From contig JASANG010001329.1 in assembly GCA_030248215.1 (NCBI GenBank), positions 124,001-188,000 on the forward strand: a DNA stretch of 64,000 bases, written 5' to 3'. This document shows, piece by piece, positions 1-11,735 of the stretch (within the stretch, counting starts at the first letter, position 1; every line of letters starts with the position of its first letter). Origin of the DNA: Enoplolaimus lenunculus (Eukaryota > Nematoda > Enoplea > Enoplida > Thoracostomopsidae). The position numbers were made by a program, and so were the translations under genes. The notes below the pieces were generated by a model that was not told where the DNA came from, did not search any database, and saw only the letters and a program-made list of their open reading frames with translations.

Positions 1-3000
1 TATAGCGCTGGTGTTCACACGGGCAAAGATTTTCTGCTGGCGAGTATCTGTGGGAAGGAAAACCATTGAATGATTTCTTAGAAGGTAAAATGCTGAATGA
101 TTCCACAGTGCAGCAGCTCAGCTATCTGAGTCTTCCTGCTGCTAGACGGACTCTTTCATGTAAGGTATGAATGAGGGACCCAGCAGGTTATCCAATTGGG
201 GAAAAAATCTGCCAGTGAAGCGAGCATGAAGCCAAAAAAGGGTCAATAAACAATGCTAACCCGGAATTTCGCCACAGTGTAATTTTTTTGAAGCCGCATC
301 GTAGATTGGTTTCGCCAGAGGATTCTACGTGCCCAAGCGATCCGAAACAAAGAAAACGACAAATATTTTTGATTAAAATAATTAAATGTTGCTCATTATC
401 CGATTTATGTTAAAAAATCAAGAATCGCATCATTTTTAATTCATGTACCAATGATAAACGGAGGAAACGAAACTGCATCTGAGTTGCAATTTAGTACCTA
501 AATATACGATTCCCTCGATCTAAATTTGAAAGTAACGTCTAGAAGAGAAAATGCTAAAATTCAACAGACGGGCAGTTTATAAGATGCCCGTTATGTGCTA
601 TAAATGACAATCTATGTATTTATCATTTATATCACCAAAATTGCTACATCACATTGTTATAGCTGTCATCTGTCATAGGCTTAATCTTAATCGATGACGG
701 GGGAAGCTCTGAGTTTAAGACGCTAACCAATCTCGATTTGAAAATTCGGAGGCGTTACAATTCCGGATCTATAGTGAACGTTTCTGGGAACACTAGCTTG
801 TCTCTGTAGGTAGAACGAATTTATACATTCGCCAATTTTTTTCATTTTGACACTGAGACATGGCATTAAAACAATTGCGTTTCCATCCAGTTGAATATTT
901 AGAGAACTCGGAATTTAACTGGTTATTGGGTCTAGTTTGATCTGCCATACTTTGGGGGTGAATTTAATCAATTCTTTTCATTTGAATAGCACCGAACTGA
1001 ATTTCGTTTAAAAGCTCAAACAAGTACCCAAAGTGTTTTTACACCGCATCCAGTGGTACAGCTTCAGTTTTATTACTGTATGAAACAAATTTATATACAA
1101 TTTTTTACTCGACTATGGCAGTTAACTTTTCGAACAACTTAGATTCTCATTTTCGAACAGACCTGTCCCTCAATTCTCGCTGAATTTCGTTCTCTTAAAA
1201 GCCGTACGCCTTATCATTGAATCTTGTTATGCCCGATGCAACCGCATAATATGAGCTATCCATATTCGTGCACGCGGATTGCATTAAAGATATTAATTTG
1301 TTTGTATTTATATTTATCTCTAAATATAAATATATCCTTAAATTTTAAACAAGCCACAGAAGCGAATTAACACGGACGTTCGCTGAAATTTCGACGGGGA
1401 ATTTTTACTCAGAACATCTATTTGACTAAATCTTTTATCCGTCGCTGTGATTTGTTTCGATAACCTACAGATCTTTGTATAGAGGTCTATCCAAACTCTA
1501 CCCCTCTGGATAAGGAATTGACAAAATTTATACTAGATTTCCTGCCGTAATATAAGGGGTGCGGATAAACACAGGGTGGTGTCCTGATCCCGAGTTTTAA
1601 TATCAAAACTTTCCATTTAGACTCAATCCAAAGGTTGCGCCTGGCTTCTCGCTCGGTTCTGTCGTCAATGTTTCTTCCATTATTACCTATTACATCCCTC
1701 TTTGGGTGCCCCACGTCGTTGGATGAGCTGCTGCGCCCAAAGTGGTATGCGTATACAAACAGAAGGACATTTTATAAGGACATTAGGACGCTTAAAACGA
1801 AACGGTGACTGCGTTAGTTTTTAGTTACCTTAAATGAACTATGGGCATTCGGCAGTAAAATCCTCTTAATGATTACAAAACATACTACTTAACCCATATC
1901 TAAAGGCGCTTTATTCAATGATATTTTGAAGGTGCATTTTAAAGAGTGTAAACTCGTGTTACAGTTATTAATTAAAATCCAATGAAAAGGTAAACACGGA
2001 TGAGACATAGAGCTTTGTTGAATTCAGTGATACCGGAAATGGATAGAATGTCTTGTTCTAAATAGAAAATGTGGTGGCATTAAACAACAAGCAATGCAAA
2101 GAAATATTAATTAGATGGCTCAAGGGAACCAGAAGAATGCAGGGTATATAAAGGTCAGAATTGTGCTTAGCGCCCGCTGCATCTATGATTGGCGAGCCTG
2201 GCATAAAAACCTTAGGCCTTTAGAGAATAAATACTTTCTGCAAAATGTGCGTTTACTTTCTCGCTTGTTTCGCTTGCGGTTTTTTTGCTACTACTCCTAA
2301 ATTTACCAAAACGAACCTACATATTTTCCATCGAAACGGCAATTGAAATTTAGTGTCGATTCTAGTATTCGAATCGCACACCAAAGTTAAGTAAAACTGA
2401 AATTTTGCTTCAGGTTTTGGTACAAAGATAGCGTGTGGCTTCTAGCTCGTAAAGTTTTCTTCATTGGATTTCATCCTGTTTTGACGCTTGACTGATCAAA
2501 CCTCTGATGGTACTTGCGTATTACATTATTTTGTCGCACAAAATTGAAGTTAGGGCAATGCGTCCAGCTTTTTGCTCGGAAGACATTTTTAGACTAATCA
2601 GTTTAATTGAAATTATCGTCTTGGCTCGAATACGATATTTCTAAATTTTTATACTATTTGGTTCAAGTTGAACTGAACCGTTGGACAACGACCAAGTAAA
2701 CTTGACCTGAACTCGTATAGAAAATCGGCTTCTACGGTTTAAAATTATACCCGGAGAGATATATAACTGATCAATTGTTAAATTTAAGAATAAATATGAC
2801 AAGATAACTACAAAACGAAACGATTAAAAGTTGACAAATTAAAACTAAATAAACCTAAACTGAGGACACTGACAACTGTCGTAAATAGAGAGAGAGCGAA
2901 GTAATTGTATACCCACATCTCTTCAGCAGATTAGCATCGAAAGTTTGTCTTACAATTTTGAAACAATAAACCAAGTCGATCCACTCGAGATTTTATGCAA

Positions 3001-3500
3001 AAGTTGAGTTCAATAAATATTAATAATTGTTTAAATTTAATGTAAATAAATGCTCCAAAACTGGCGACTGCGATAAGCATCATACTGTGCAACGTCGCCA
3101 CGCGACCCCAAATAAACTTTGGGAGCAAAAAAGCTAAAGCGAAAATACGTTGAAAATTATGTTCGTGCGATTTCAAAAGCTTAGCAAATCTTGCATCAAT
3201 TTTAACATTAATTTTGTTTCCTGATACATCGAACACCTACAATTCACCAATAGGGTTAAAAGGAATATTATTTCCAGCAAAACGCTTGCTGAAACAAACA
3301 AACTTAAAAACAAAACTATAGGTGCTTAAGTAATTTAGCTAAACCCTCCCTAAACCAAAATCTTTGCTACGCGCCTTGGATCAGCTACGAAACCACGGGT
3401 TGAAACCTTGAAGCCAACGGTCCTAATCCGCATATAGTCCTAGTATACTTAGCTTCCAATTTTAAAACAACCGTTAGATTTAAAGTATTAGTTTATTTTT
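1..3500. other. Intergenic or intronic sequence, no gene seen
   Basis: AT-rich sequence with no open frame above about 100 codons and no recognisable domain on either strand. The only repeat-like piece is at about 1635-1665, where the minus strand matches the GAGAAGCCAAACGC-type segment shared by the C-family elements elsewhere in the window. Nothing else can be supported. Confidence 0.6.
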
Positions 3501-3570
3501 CCTAAGTATAGCTTAGCTTAGACCAGGCTTACGCTTGGAGTAAACCTAAGCCTAAACTTAAGCCTAACCA
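3501..3570 (-). repeat. Degenerate TTAGGC-type repeat block
   Basis: Several GCCTAAG/CCTAAG units are scattered over about 70 bp, so the motif reads TTAGGC on the minus strand. The GGCCCATGT ends of the A/B telomere-motif MITEs are not visible nearby. It may be a decayed core of that family or an independent degenerate interstitial repeat. Confidence 0.5.
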
Positions 3571-6500
3571 AAAGTTTGTACATATTTTACTTGTTGAGTC
3601 AATATGTGCGGTGAAAACTAAAGTTTCAATTTTTCTGAAATTAGTTCTAAAATTTACGAAATAAAAAATATAAAATTTTACGGACAAACCGTTAAACCTT
3701 CCCTGCCCTAAACGTGTTGTCAACGTAGCTGTTGGACTATTCCTGTTCTAAATGTATTGGTTAGACAACCCCAGTAATTTCTCGGAGGTTATGCCTAAGC
3801 TGCGGGTATGCATCTTTGGTGCACATACAATGCAAATTTGTATATTTCGCAACTCCCGCGTAATTTAGAAACATACCAGCTTGGATAAATACATTTGCAA
3901 TAAATCATCTTAGTCCGGATATTTTTTTCATCCGGGTAATTTTTTAATATCCGAACCCGAAACCTTTTGTGGTGAAACCCCCACAGCCAATACCCGGAGA
4001 GGAATTTTTCGGCAGAAAGCCCATGGAATAACCCGAATGCAACACTCTACTCAAAATACTACCGTCTCTGGCAAACGAAAACAACAGACCTGTGCACAAA
4101 TTGAATTTGAAAAATTTTCAATTTTAAAATTTGCAATTCAACAACGTGTTAAATCGTTCATTTGACACAATAAATAATAACAACATAATATATACATCAC
4201 TGCAACTCGGCATTTTTCAACGTATTTAAATGATTATACAAGGTGTCTCTTTCCTTGTATCACACCTCAACTTTTCCCTTTAGAAACACAGATGTGTTTA
4301 TACTCGGCGTGACGGGAACTCATGCTGAGTTTACCCGAAGAAAAACGTGATAACGATTATTGTCAAAGAAACTTTACACATCTAAAACTGCTATAATATT
4401 ATTATTATAGATCTTTCAAAATTTGCATATATATTAACCTCAAAAATACTAACGCGGCATTCAATGATGCCTGTATGTGAGTTAAAACGGGGCCACCTGC
4501 TACGACTAACTGTTTTCGAGTTAAAACTGTGACAAAATTGTATTACAAATGTTATCAAATCAAAATATCGTCCCTAGCGTTACACATACAGCCACAGAAA
4601 GAAAATTGCAAATATACAGCGGTCTCGCTGCAGGGCAGAAGAGGAAACATGCCCGATCAAATGTAAATCTGTCCGTAGCCAAGCTCAATGCCAAACCATA
4701 AATGTGGTTAAAAATTAGTTTTTCAAACAGCATCACATAAACACTTCTATGGATATTGTATTAATATTTTGTTTATTTTGATTTATATAGGAAAAAGCAG
4801 TTTAAAACGGTTAAAAAGCTACAATTTTTAATCTATTAGGTAGCGTAGAGAAATATTTCGTTTCACCAAAAAGCGCAACATGTGTTTATGAATTTACACA
4901 AAATTTAATTTAAGACTTATCAACAGTTGGTGAAACGTTTTGTAATCATTAACCGTGCGCCGAATTTGATTGCACAAATTTTGCGTAGCAGACATAGCTA
5001 TTAAAAGGAGCAATTTGAATAACCTGGAGGTTCAGGTTTAAGTTCAGGGTGGTCGCTAAATTGACTCGATACTAAATCAAATTTGCATTGAGATGCACTG
5101 TTATTAGTAAACGCAAAATTACTTAGCTAATGAAATATTTGATAAACTGAGAGTTGGCAAGTGTACTGTTCTCTCGCTTGTAGACTTCTGCAATTTAAGG
5201 GTTGCAGTGGCTTTGGCAATCCAGACCTGATCACAGTGCGTAACTATTGAATTTAGCTCAGGTTTTTAGATTTAGAATCTTAAATAACTGGTGTACTCTC
5301 ATCAATTTCAATTGTTGCGTACGGCACCTACGTTGTACGCCTGATTTAGTTACCGAGACTGTTTTATACCGTATACCAAATTCCAATGCTTCCATGAATT
5401 AACCCATATGGTTGGTCGCTAACTGGTACTAAACATCGCAATATAATCTCAAAATCTGTAAACGTTGTTTGAAAAGTACGACTAAATTAACTCGCAGTAT
5501 TAGCAATTAAATTTTTCAAATTCAACTTTCAGATTACATTTTCCGCCTGTTGACTCAATCTAGCCAGCTAGGCTCTGCATTTTAATTGTGGTTTACATTT
5601 AAAACGCGACCGTATAGCTATGTAATCAATTTTCTGTTATATTTCTGTTAAAATTTAAACCATCCAGGACTTAAGTCGTAACCTCATTTTGCAGGGAAAG
5701 TTATTAAGTTTAACTAGCGACACAGTTCAAAAGTCATTTAGAACGCTAGATTTTACACCGTGGAATACAAATTTACAAAACAAACCATATTTCAAAGAAA
5801 CCAACTAAACACATTTACTTGTTTAATGTGGCAGGTGTTATTTTTGGGCCGTCTAAAATCTTTGTTTTGCATAATTGTTGATTGTAAACATCTAAACATC
5901 ACGACGGGAGGTTTGTCTTTTAATTTTAAAATATCTGTGGAGTCTACGAACTGTCTGTTGAACTGAGAAATATAGTAAACCTATGCATTTGAATTATTTG
6001 ACCGCCGCTAGTTGGTACTCAGCTAAGAAACACAATATCAATTCTTACTTAATACAGTATCATATTGATTTCTTCGCGAAAATTGTAACCCGCTTGCGGT
6101 TAAGTTGACAGACGGCAGTGAAGTAACAAAGCCATAATGCAGGCTTTGGACTTCTGTACGCTTTCCACCATATTTATGTTCATGCGTAGGCAGGGTGCAA
6201 CCAGAATTCCGGTTCCGGCATTTTTTCAGCTTTCAGTTCCGGTAAATTTTTGCGGGAATTAATAAGAATTCTGGTGGTAAAACAAGAACTTTTCTGTGTT
6301 TCTTATTTCAGTAAAACGAAGTCTAGTGCTACATCATTTAAAATTCGTATGCTAGCGCATAAAAGTTATTTGCTACAAACGAAAAATGTAATATTTTTAA
6401 ATTGGTTACACAAACAATAAAATGAAGAATTGATCAAAGCTACAATTGCAATTCTGGTTCCGACAAAAAATTTGAATTCCGACTCTAATTTCGATTCCAA

Positions 6501-6887
6501 CTAAACGTCATTCCTGTTCAGTCCCTACTTGGAACTGAAAGACCGTAGTTGTTTTCGAGCTGAAAAATTACTCATAAATTAATGAAAACATCTAAAACAT
6601 ATACCACACTTTAGACATGAGTATTATAATTGTGTTATCAGAAACACAACGGCAATTAACGTTAAGCCACCCGCGCCGTGCGGTTTTTCTCGCCATAACT
6701 CGTTTAATCTAACAAATAGTATTATTTAATGATCGAAAATAAATCGATTTCCTCTAAAAGGTAAAAGATGGAACCATCTGTTATAGAAATTAACCGCAGT
6801 AGAACATCACTAGTTTAAAGATATTTCAAACGTTAGTCTGTGTGGTATCCAGCTATAGTTTATTGCTTAATGCAAACGTAACTCGTG
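3571..6887. other. Unannotated AT-rich sequence
   Basis: No coding region or RNA gene can be supported. At 6195-6530 there are loosely repeated ATTCCGGTTCCG/GAATTCTGG motifs in both orientations. They look like a decayed short repeat, but no ends can be defined. At about 4670 the sequence TCCGTAGCCAAGC resembles the terminus of the H-family hAT-like elements but has no visible partner end. Confidence 0.5.
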
Positions 6888-7091
6888 CAGGTCCGTAGCC
6901 AAAGTGTAACTAAGGTGCTGAGCTCCTCCTAGAATAATGTTTGCCCTGCAAAGATAATATCTAAACTCCGGGTCGTGCCTAAGGTTGCCCGACCCTAAGC
7001 TGAAGTCCAGGCCGTTTAGTAGTAATCTATGGATGTGCTTCCTGAAAACTTGTTTGCCCCCCCAATACATGCTGAGCTCTATACGGACCTG
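6888..7091 (+). mobile_element. H-like hAT-type MITE, probable
   Basis: The left end reads CAGGTCCGTAGCCAAAG and the right end reads CTATACGGACCTG, which gives imperfect inverted termini of the form CAGGTCCGTA. The size, about 204 bp, and the terminal sequence match the H elements at 38330 and 56753. No convincing 8-bp target duplication is visible, so this copy is probably old or its borders have eroded. No coding capacity. Confidence 0.4.
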
Positions 7092-9058
7092 AGAGAGACT
7101 AGAAAACGCGTTTTATAAGGCTTTAAAAAGTGACCTTCTGGATTCTACAGATCAAAAAATTTTATCGTCGTTGGCGAAAAACCTATACCTGTGTGGTTTG
7201 GGTGTGGATATACTGAAATCCTATATATGCTTCTGTTCGCAGAGGTATTATTTTGCAATTTAGTTGACATTGGTTTAGAAAGAAACATTAAAACAGTGAT
7301 ATAAAATGTTAATTTAAAGAATGATTTTGAAACAAAGTATAAATATTTCAAATTTAAGTTACTCTTCCAACATGTATAAAAGTCCGTAGTCTTATTGTTA
7401 TCTTTTCCACTTCGCTCCTGTTAAACAGAGGCACATTACTCGCCAAACTAGGTAAGCTGCAAAATGCTGCGTCAACGTAGTGGCCTAAATTGCTAACTGA
7501 AATCCTTAGGGGGTGGTAAGATAGAAATGTTTCTCAGAAGCGACACAAACGTTCAGTTTTAATGGTGCGTCATAGTTGATTACAACGGAGCCAACAATTT
7601 CAAGGTAATTTATACCGACCTGAAGTCATATAACACTATATAGAAGCATAAAGCTACTATCTAAAGCAGAACCAGTGTTACTCCTAGGAGCGTCCCGTAG
7701 TCTCGAAGTACAGCAATAGTATAGGGCCAGGTTAGACTATTTAGGCCGCCGAAAGTGAGATTGGCCTAAAGTATAGCACTGACACTTAAAAATTCAGACC
7801 ATTAGCCAGACGAATTAATAGAGATGGGGCAAACAAACGTTTTTGGATGTTGCCAGGATAAAGCGCGGGTCGGGCAAAAAAATCCTTACCCACATCCCAC
7901 TCTGATGACACTGGCTAGGCTGTAACAAATCGAATTGAATGCTACCGGTGACAGAAACTCACTGTACCCTCTATTGCCTGTATGATGCAGTACGCCTAAG
8001 GTCACACAGAAAAGGTTCATTAAGGTATTTTCAAAGCAGCACGATTTGAGACCGGGAGGGGAAACGCGGCTGTACAAAATCACAACCTGCACTTCAGATT
8101 TTGCAATCAAAGTGGCAGCCAAGGGAACCAGTGGGATTGGTCATATTTATGAAGCACCTGAAAGTCATGCATAGCTGTCATTGGAGTTTTTTAGCCTCCC
8201 TACTGCCATGATGAGATCGAAACGTTCCCGAATGATCAACCGTTTCGGTATGGTCCGAACCTGTGTACCGTCTTTGGGTATATTTTGTTCTGATCTGTGC
8301 ACTGTGTCACCTTCAATGCCCCCTCTTTGTTGCTCCCTGGGTCATATTCAACCGTCCCCTTCCAAAATGCTACACGCACGTCAACACAGATGACTTACCG
8401 GTTCGGCTTTATCATTCATACATGATTGTGTAAAAGCCAACGGTAACGAGAAGACAAAATTATCTCTAATGAACCTTTTATCTCCGGAGCTTTTGCGCCA
8501 AATTTTGAACTCGCTTTTCAGAGCGACCGTCGAGATTCCGAACCTCGTATAAGTGAGTTAGCTTGAGGTTGATTTAGTTCTGTTTCATACCTGACTTAAA
8601 AGGTACTAAGCGGCGTAGTGACGTGGCATAGAACGATTTTTTGGTACGAAAAGCCAGATCCAGTCGCTAGCGCGCAACAGGAAAGACTGTGAATGTAATT
8701 TTGTTGAACAGACCAGGCAGCTGAAACAGCGTTGTAGTTAGGCTGGCTAAAACGATTGAGAATACTAGCAAAATTCAAATCTGTAAAGATGTATATGTAA
8801 CTTTTTCCTGTTAAAACAGTTGAGTAAGTTTTATAAAAATATGGAAAAAGCTAACAAGCGTGATAAAATCTGCGTTGTATGAAACGGTTTTTAATCATAA
8901 CTATAATTATTTTGCTTAACCGATAATGGGGATAAGGAATCCTAGTTGCTATCCGGTTCCGAACTGTTAATTTTTCAACTCACTTTCAGTTTTATTTAGA
9001 CTACACATCGAAGGGACAAATTAAATTTTAACGAAGACGTCTTTTAAAAACGCATATT
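7092..9058. other. Unannotated sequence
   Basis: No gene, RNA or clear repeat is seen. Region 7860-8130 is less AT-rich than its surroundings and keeps a minus-strand frame open for 78 codons, but the peptide resembles no family I recognise. Confidence 0.5.
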
Positions 9059-9757
9059 CAGTGGCGTATTCTGGATTTTCGTGATCGGGAATCAGAGGTT
9101 GGCCAAGCCATACTGTCTATCAAGTTAGCTTTGGTGTCGCCTTTTTACTTCTTCTAAAGTTGTGTCTAATTTTTATGCTGTCTGAGTCAAACTTGCGAAC
9201 GAAGCGACCGAGGAGCCAAACGAAATTTCTGTATTAAATCCCAATAAGAGTTAGACTGGTTTAGTACGGTCTGTCCTGTTGTGTAAGTAGGAGAGGGTCA
9301 AAAATTTTCCTGCGGGGTAAGGTTCTTTTTGTTTTCAGAAAATAAATCTTAAAACGCGTATTTGCATTTTTTATCTGTTAGATTAACTAATTGAGCAGGC
9401 AAAAACTCGAAGTGTAGCGTCATCGCATTTCTCAATTATTTGGCTAGAAAAAGCATTGTGAGCTTGAAATAAACTATTTGTTTCGCAAAGTTTTCCACAC
9501 AACAGAGCCAGGCGGGAGGATGCATCTTTCCGTCGCATCTCCGGAATCCGTCACGCCGTTAAACTCGTCCTTTAGTAGCGCAGCAGATAAAATTCTTGGT
9601 CAGAGAAATATACTGCAAGCGACGCGAGTTAGAAGCTAGACACAATTTTAGCGGTGGCTAACATACAATACCCTCCAAAAATTATTAATGTTGGAAACAT
9701 TGGGGCAAAATTATTGGGCGGCTTAAACTTTTTAGCCCCCCAACAACTACGTCACTG
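9059..9757 (+). mobile_element. hAT-like non-autonomous element (C family), probable
   Basis: The left end CAGTGGCGTATTCTGG and the right end CTACGTCACTG form CAGTGRCGTA-type inverted termini typical of hAT-like elements. The segment shared by the C family (AAGCGACCGAGGAGCCAAAC) lies about 140 bp inside. The flanks at 9049-9058 and 9758-9767 are similar (AACGCATATT and AAAAGCATAT), but this is not a clean 8-bp duplication. An internal GGAATCCGTCACG near 9543 resembles another right end, so this 699-bp span may be composite. No transposase frame is present. Confidence 0.45.
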
Positions 9758-10630
9758 AAAAGCATATATCGTTAATTTGGAACAAACTTGATATCATTAT
9801 CGTGAAACTTATACAGCGTTTACACTCATGGTATGTTTACTGTCAAAGTTTATGCTTCATAGCGTCTATTAAGTTCGGGCTTAAATTTAGGCCTAAAGCT
9901 GAGGTTCCAGGATCAGATTTAGCAAAACTACAATGGATCGAACGTTAGAAAATTTCGATTTAAATTATACTTTAAAAACAAGTTACCAGTTGTTACAGTG
10001 CCCCTAGTCGGGTCATGAAGAGGATATATCTTATGTATAACCTGTAAAGTTTAGAAACAAGACGCTTGAACCAATTTTAAAAGATTGGCAAAAAGTTTAA
10101 CTGGTTTTCACAAGCAAGCTGTGGTATGTCACACAGAAACATATTCGCAACTTTACAAGGTCACGACTTACAAAAACAAATAGAAAAACGAATAGAACGT
10201 TTACAGTGGCGCCAATGTGAATCACGAGAAGTTTCATTTCGCTTTTGAAATTTATATAATTTCTAAAAACAGCTACACTTTTCAAGCCATGATAGCAGTT
10301 TTGCCTAATCTTAGACATAATTTCTTTCAAGCATTTAGTACGGAAATAGGTTCACAATTTTACTACAATTCGGCCGTTCTGTTTTATTCTACTGCAAACG
10401 ATAGATTCTGCAACAAACTTTTGTGTGCACTATTACTGTAGTGACCCTAATAAGAGGAGAGCGGTAACAAAAATGTCTTGTCCGCATAATGCTTCCTGAA
10501 TATTAACCCTTTCACTCATAGAGTATACTATGAGCAACTAAATACAATAATGTACGAGCAATACACACACTGTGAGCAGTGTTTAACATTTATAACATAT
10601 ATGCGCAGTGCAAAATCTCCACAAGACGCG
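9758..10630. other. Unannotated sequence
   Basis: Unique AT-rich sequence. A short TTAGG/CCTAAA cluster lies at about 9870-9900. It is too short and degenerate to assign to the telomere-motif elements. Confidence 0.5.
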
Positions 10631-10776
10631 AGAGCGTACTCGGGTTCGAGCGTCAAGCTCTTATAGCTCCGTGGTCATCGTAAACGCCTTCCACCCGTGA
10701 GACCGGGGATCGAAACTTACCTTGAAATTACATCTCATATGAAATTGAAAATATTCATGTGAGAAGTGTTAAGTTC
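10631..10776 (+). mobile_element. tRNA-derived SINE-like element
   Basis: A pol III A-box-like sequence (TAGCTCCGTGGTCATCG, about 10663) is followed about 40 bp later by a B-box-like GGGGATCGAAACT (about 10704), the spacing found in tRNAs and tRNA-derived SINEs. The 3' part ends in GAAAATATTCATGTGAGAAG. That tail recurs near 18030 and 27770, which argues for a dispersed family rather than a tRNA gene. A tRNA cloverleaf cannot be drawn convincingly. The 5' limit is uncertain. Confidence 0.5.
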
Positions 10777-11516
10777 TGTACAGCATAATATACATATTTA
10801 TTACTTAAAAGTGTCATGTTCCCTATATTCAGCAGCATAAAGTCTTTAAAATGTGTTTTAGAGTAATGAATTTGAATTTTATGTAAAATAACGGGCAAAG
10901 TTTTAAAGGTGTGTGGTCCAAATGTCTGGAATGTGCATGGAAAAATAAAGAGCAGCCCTGAACCGAATAACGATCGAGGTGCGCTCTATATGGATGACAC
11001 GAGTATCAGTGACCCCATCTTATTCCGGTCACCACAGTATATCGTCCAATCGCGTCTGTTTCAAAAGCTGAAATCAGTAACCTTTTCTATTCTGCGATCA
11101 GGAGAGGGGTATTTATCTACTATTTGCATTGTTTCCTGTTTAAATACTGTACAGGTAGTTTTTTACTATCCCTTTTCATAATGGATTGTTTCGAAACAGA
11201 GTTTAGGTTTTCTACATTACTGTAGCAGCAAACCTATTACCCATTAGGAATTTACATCGTATCAAACAAAGCTGCGAATATATTTCTGTGTCACTTATCA
11301 CAACTTGCTTGTGAAAACCAGTTAGACTTTTTGGCTACTCTAAATTCCGCAGCTCTGCAAAATAGGTGGGATTTTTTTGGAAAGAAGATAGTGAACGAAT
11401 ATTAATTTTAAAATTGGTTTAAGCACCTTTGTTTCTAACCTTTTCAGGTTACACACAAAAGATAACCTTTTGATGACCCGACTAGAGGCACTTTAACAAC
11501 TAGATTGAACACTATA
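10777..11516. other. Unannotated sequence
   Basis: No supported feature. One frame is open from 10909 to 11181, but the peptide is not recognisable and its composition looks random. Confidence 0.5.
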
Positions 11517-11735
11517 TACTGCAAAAAATGGTGAGTCAAATTGACTCTCTCAGAAATGTGCTTTTGCTGATTACACACACTGAGTCAAAATTCGACTCCG
11601 CCAGAGTCAAATTCGATTCACTGAACGCTCAGTGAGTCGAATTTGACTCTGGCGGAGTCAAATTTGACTCAGTTTGTGTAGTCAGGAGAAGCCTATTTCC
11701 GAGAGAGTCAATTTGACTCCCCATTTTTTACAGTG
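11517..11735 (+). mobile_element. Palindromic mariner-like MITE, F family copy 1
   Basis: About 219 bp with long imperfect inverted arms. It starts TACTGCAAAAAATGG and ends CCATTTTTTACAGTG, next to TA on both sides, as expected for Tc1/mariner-type target choice. Inside, GAGTCAAATTGACTC-type palindromes recur five or six times, so the element could fold almost completely back on itself. Full TGAGTCA/TGACTCA heptamers occur at 11532, 11581 and 11665. A second copy lies at 30365. There is no coding capacity. Confidence 0.8.
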
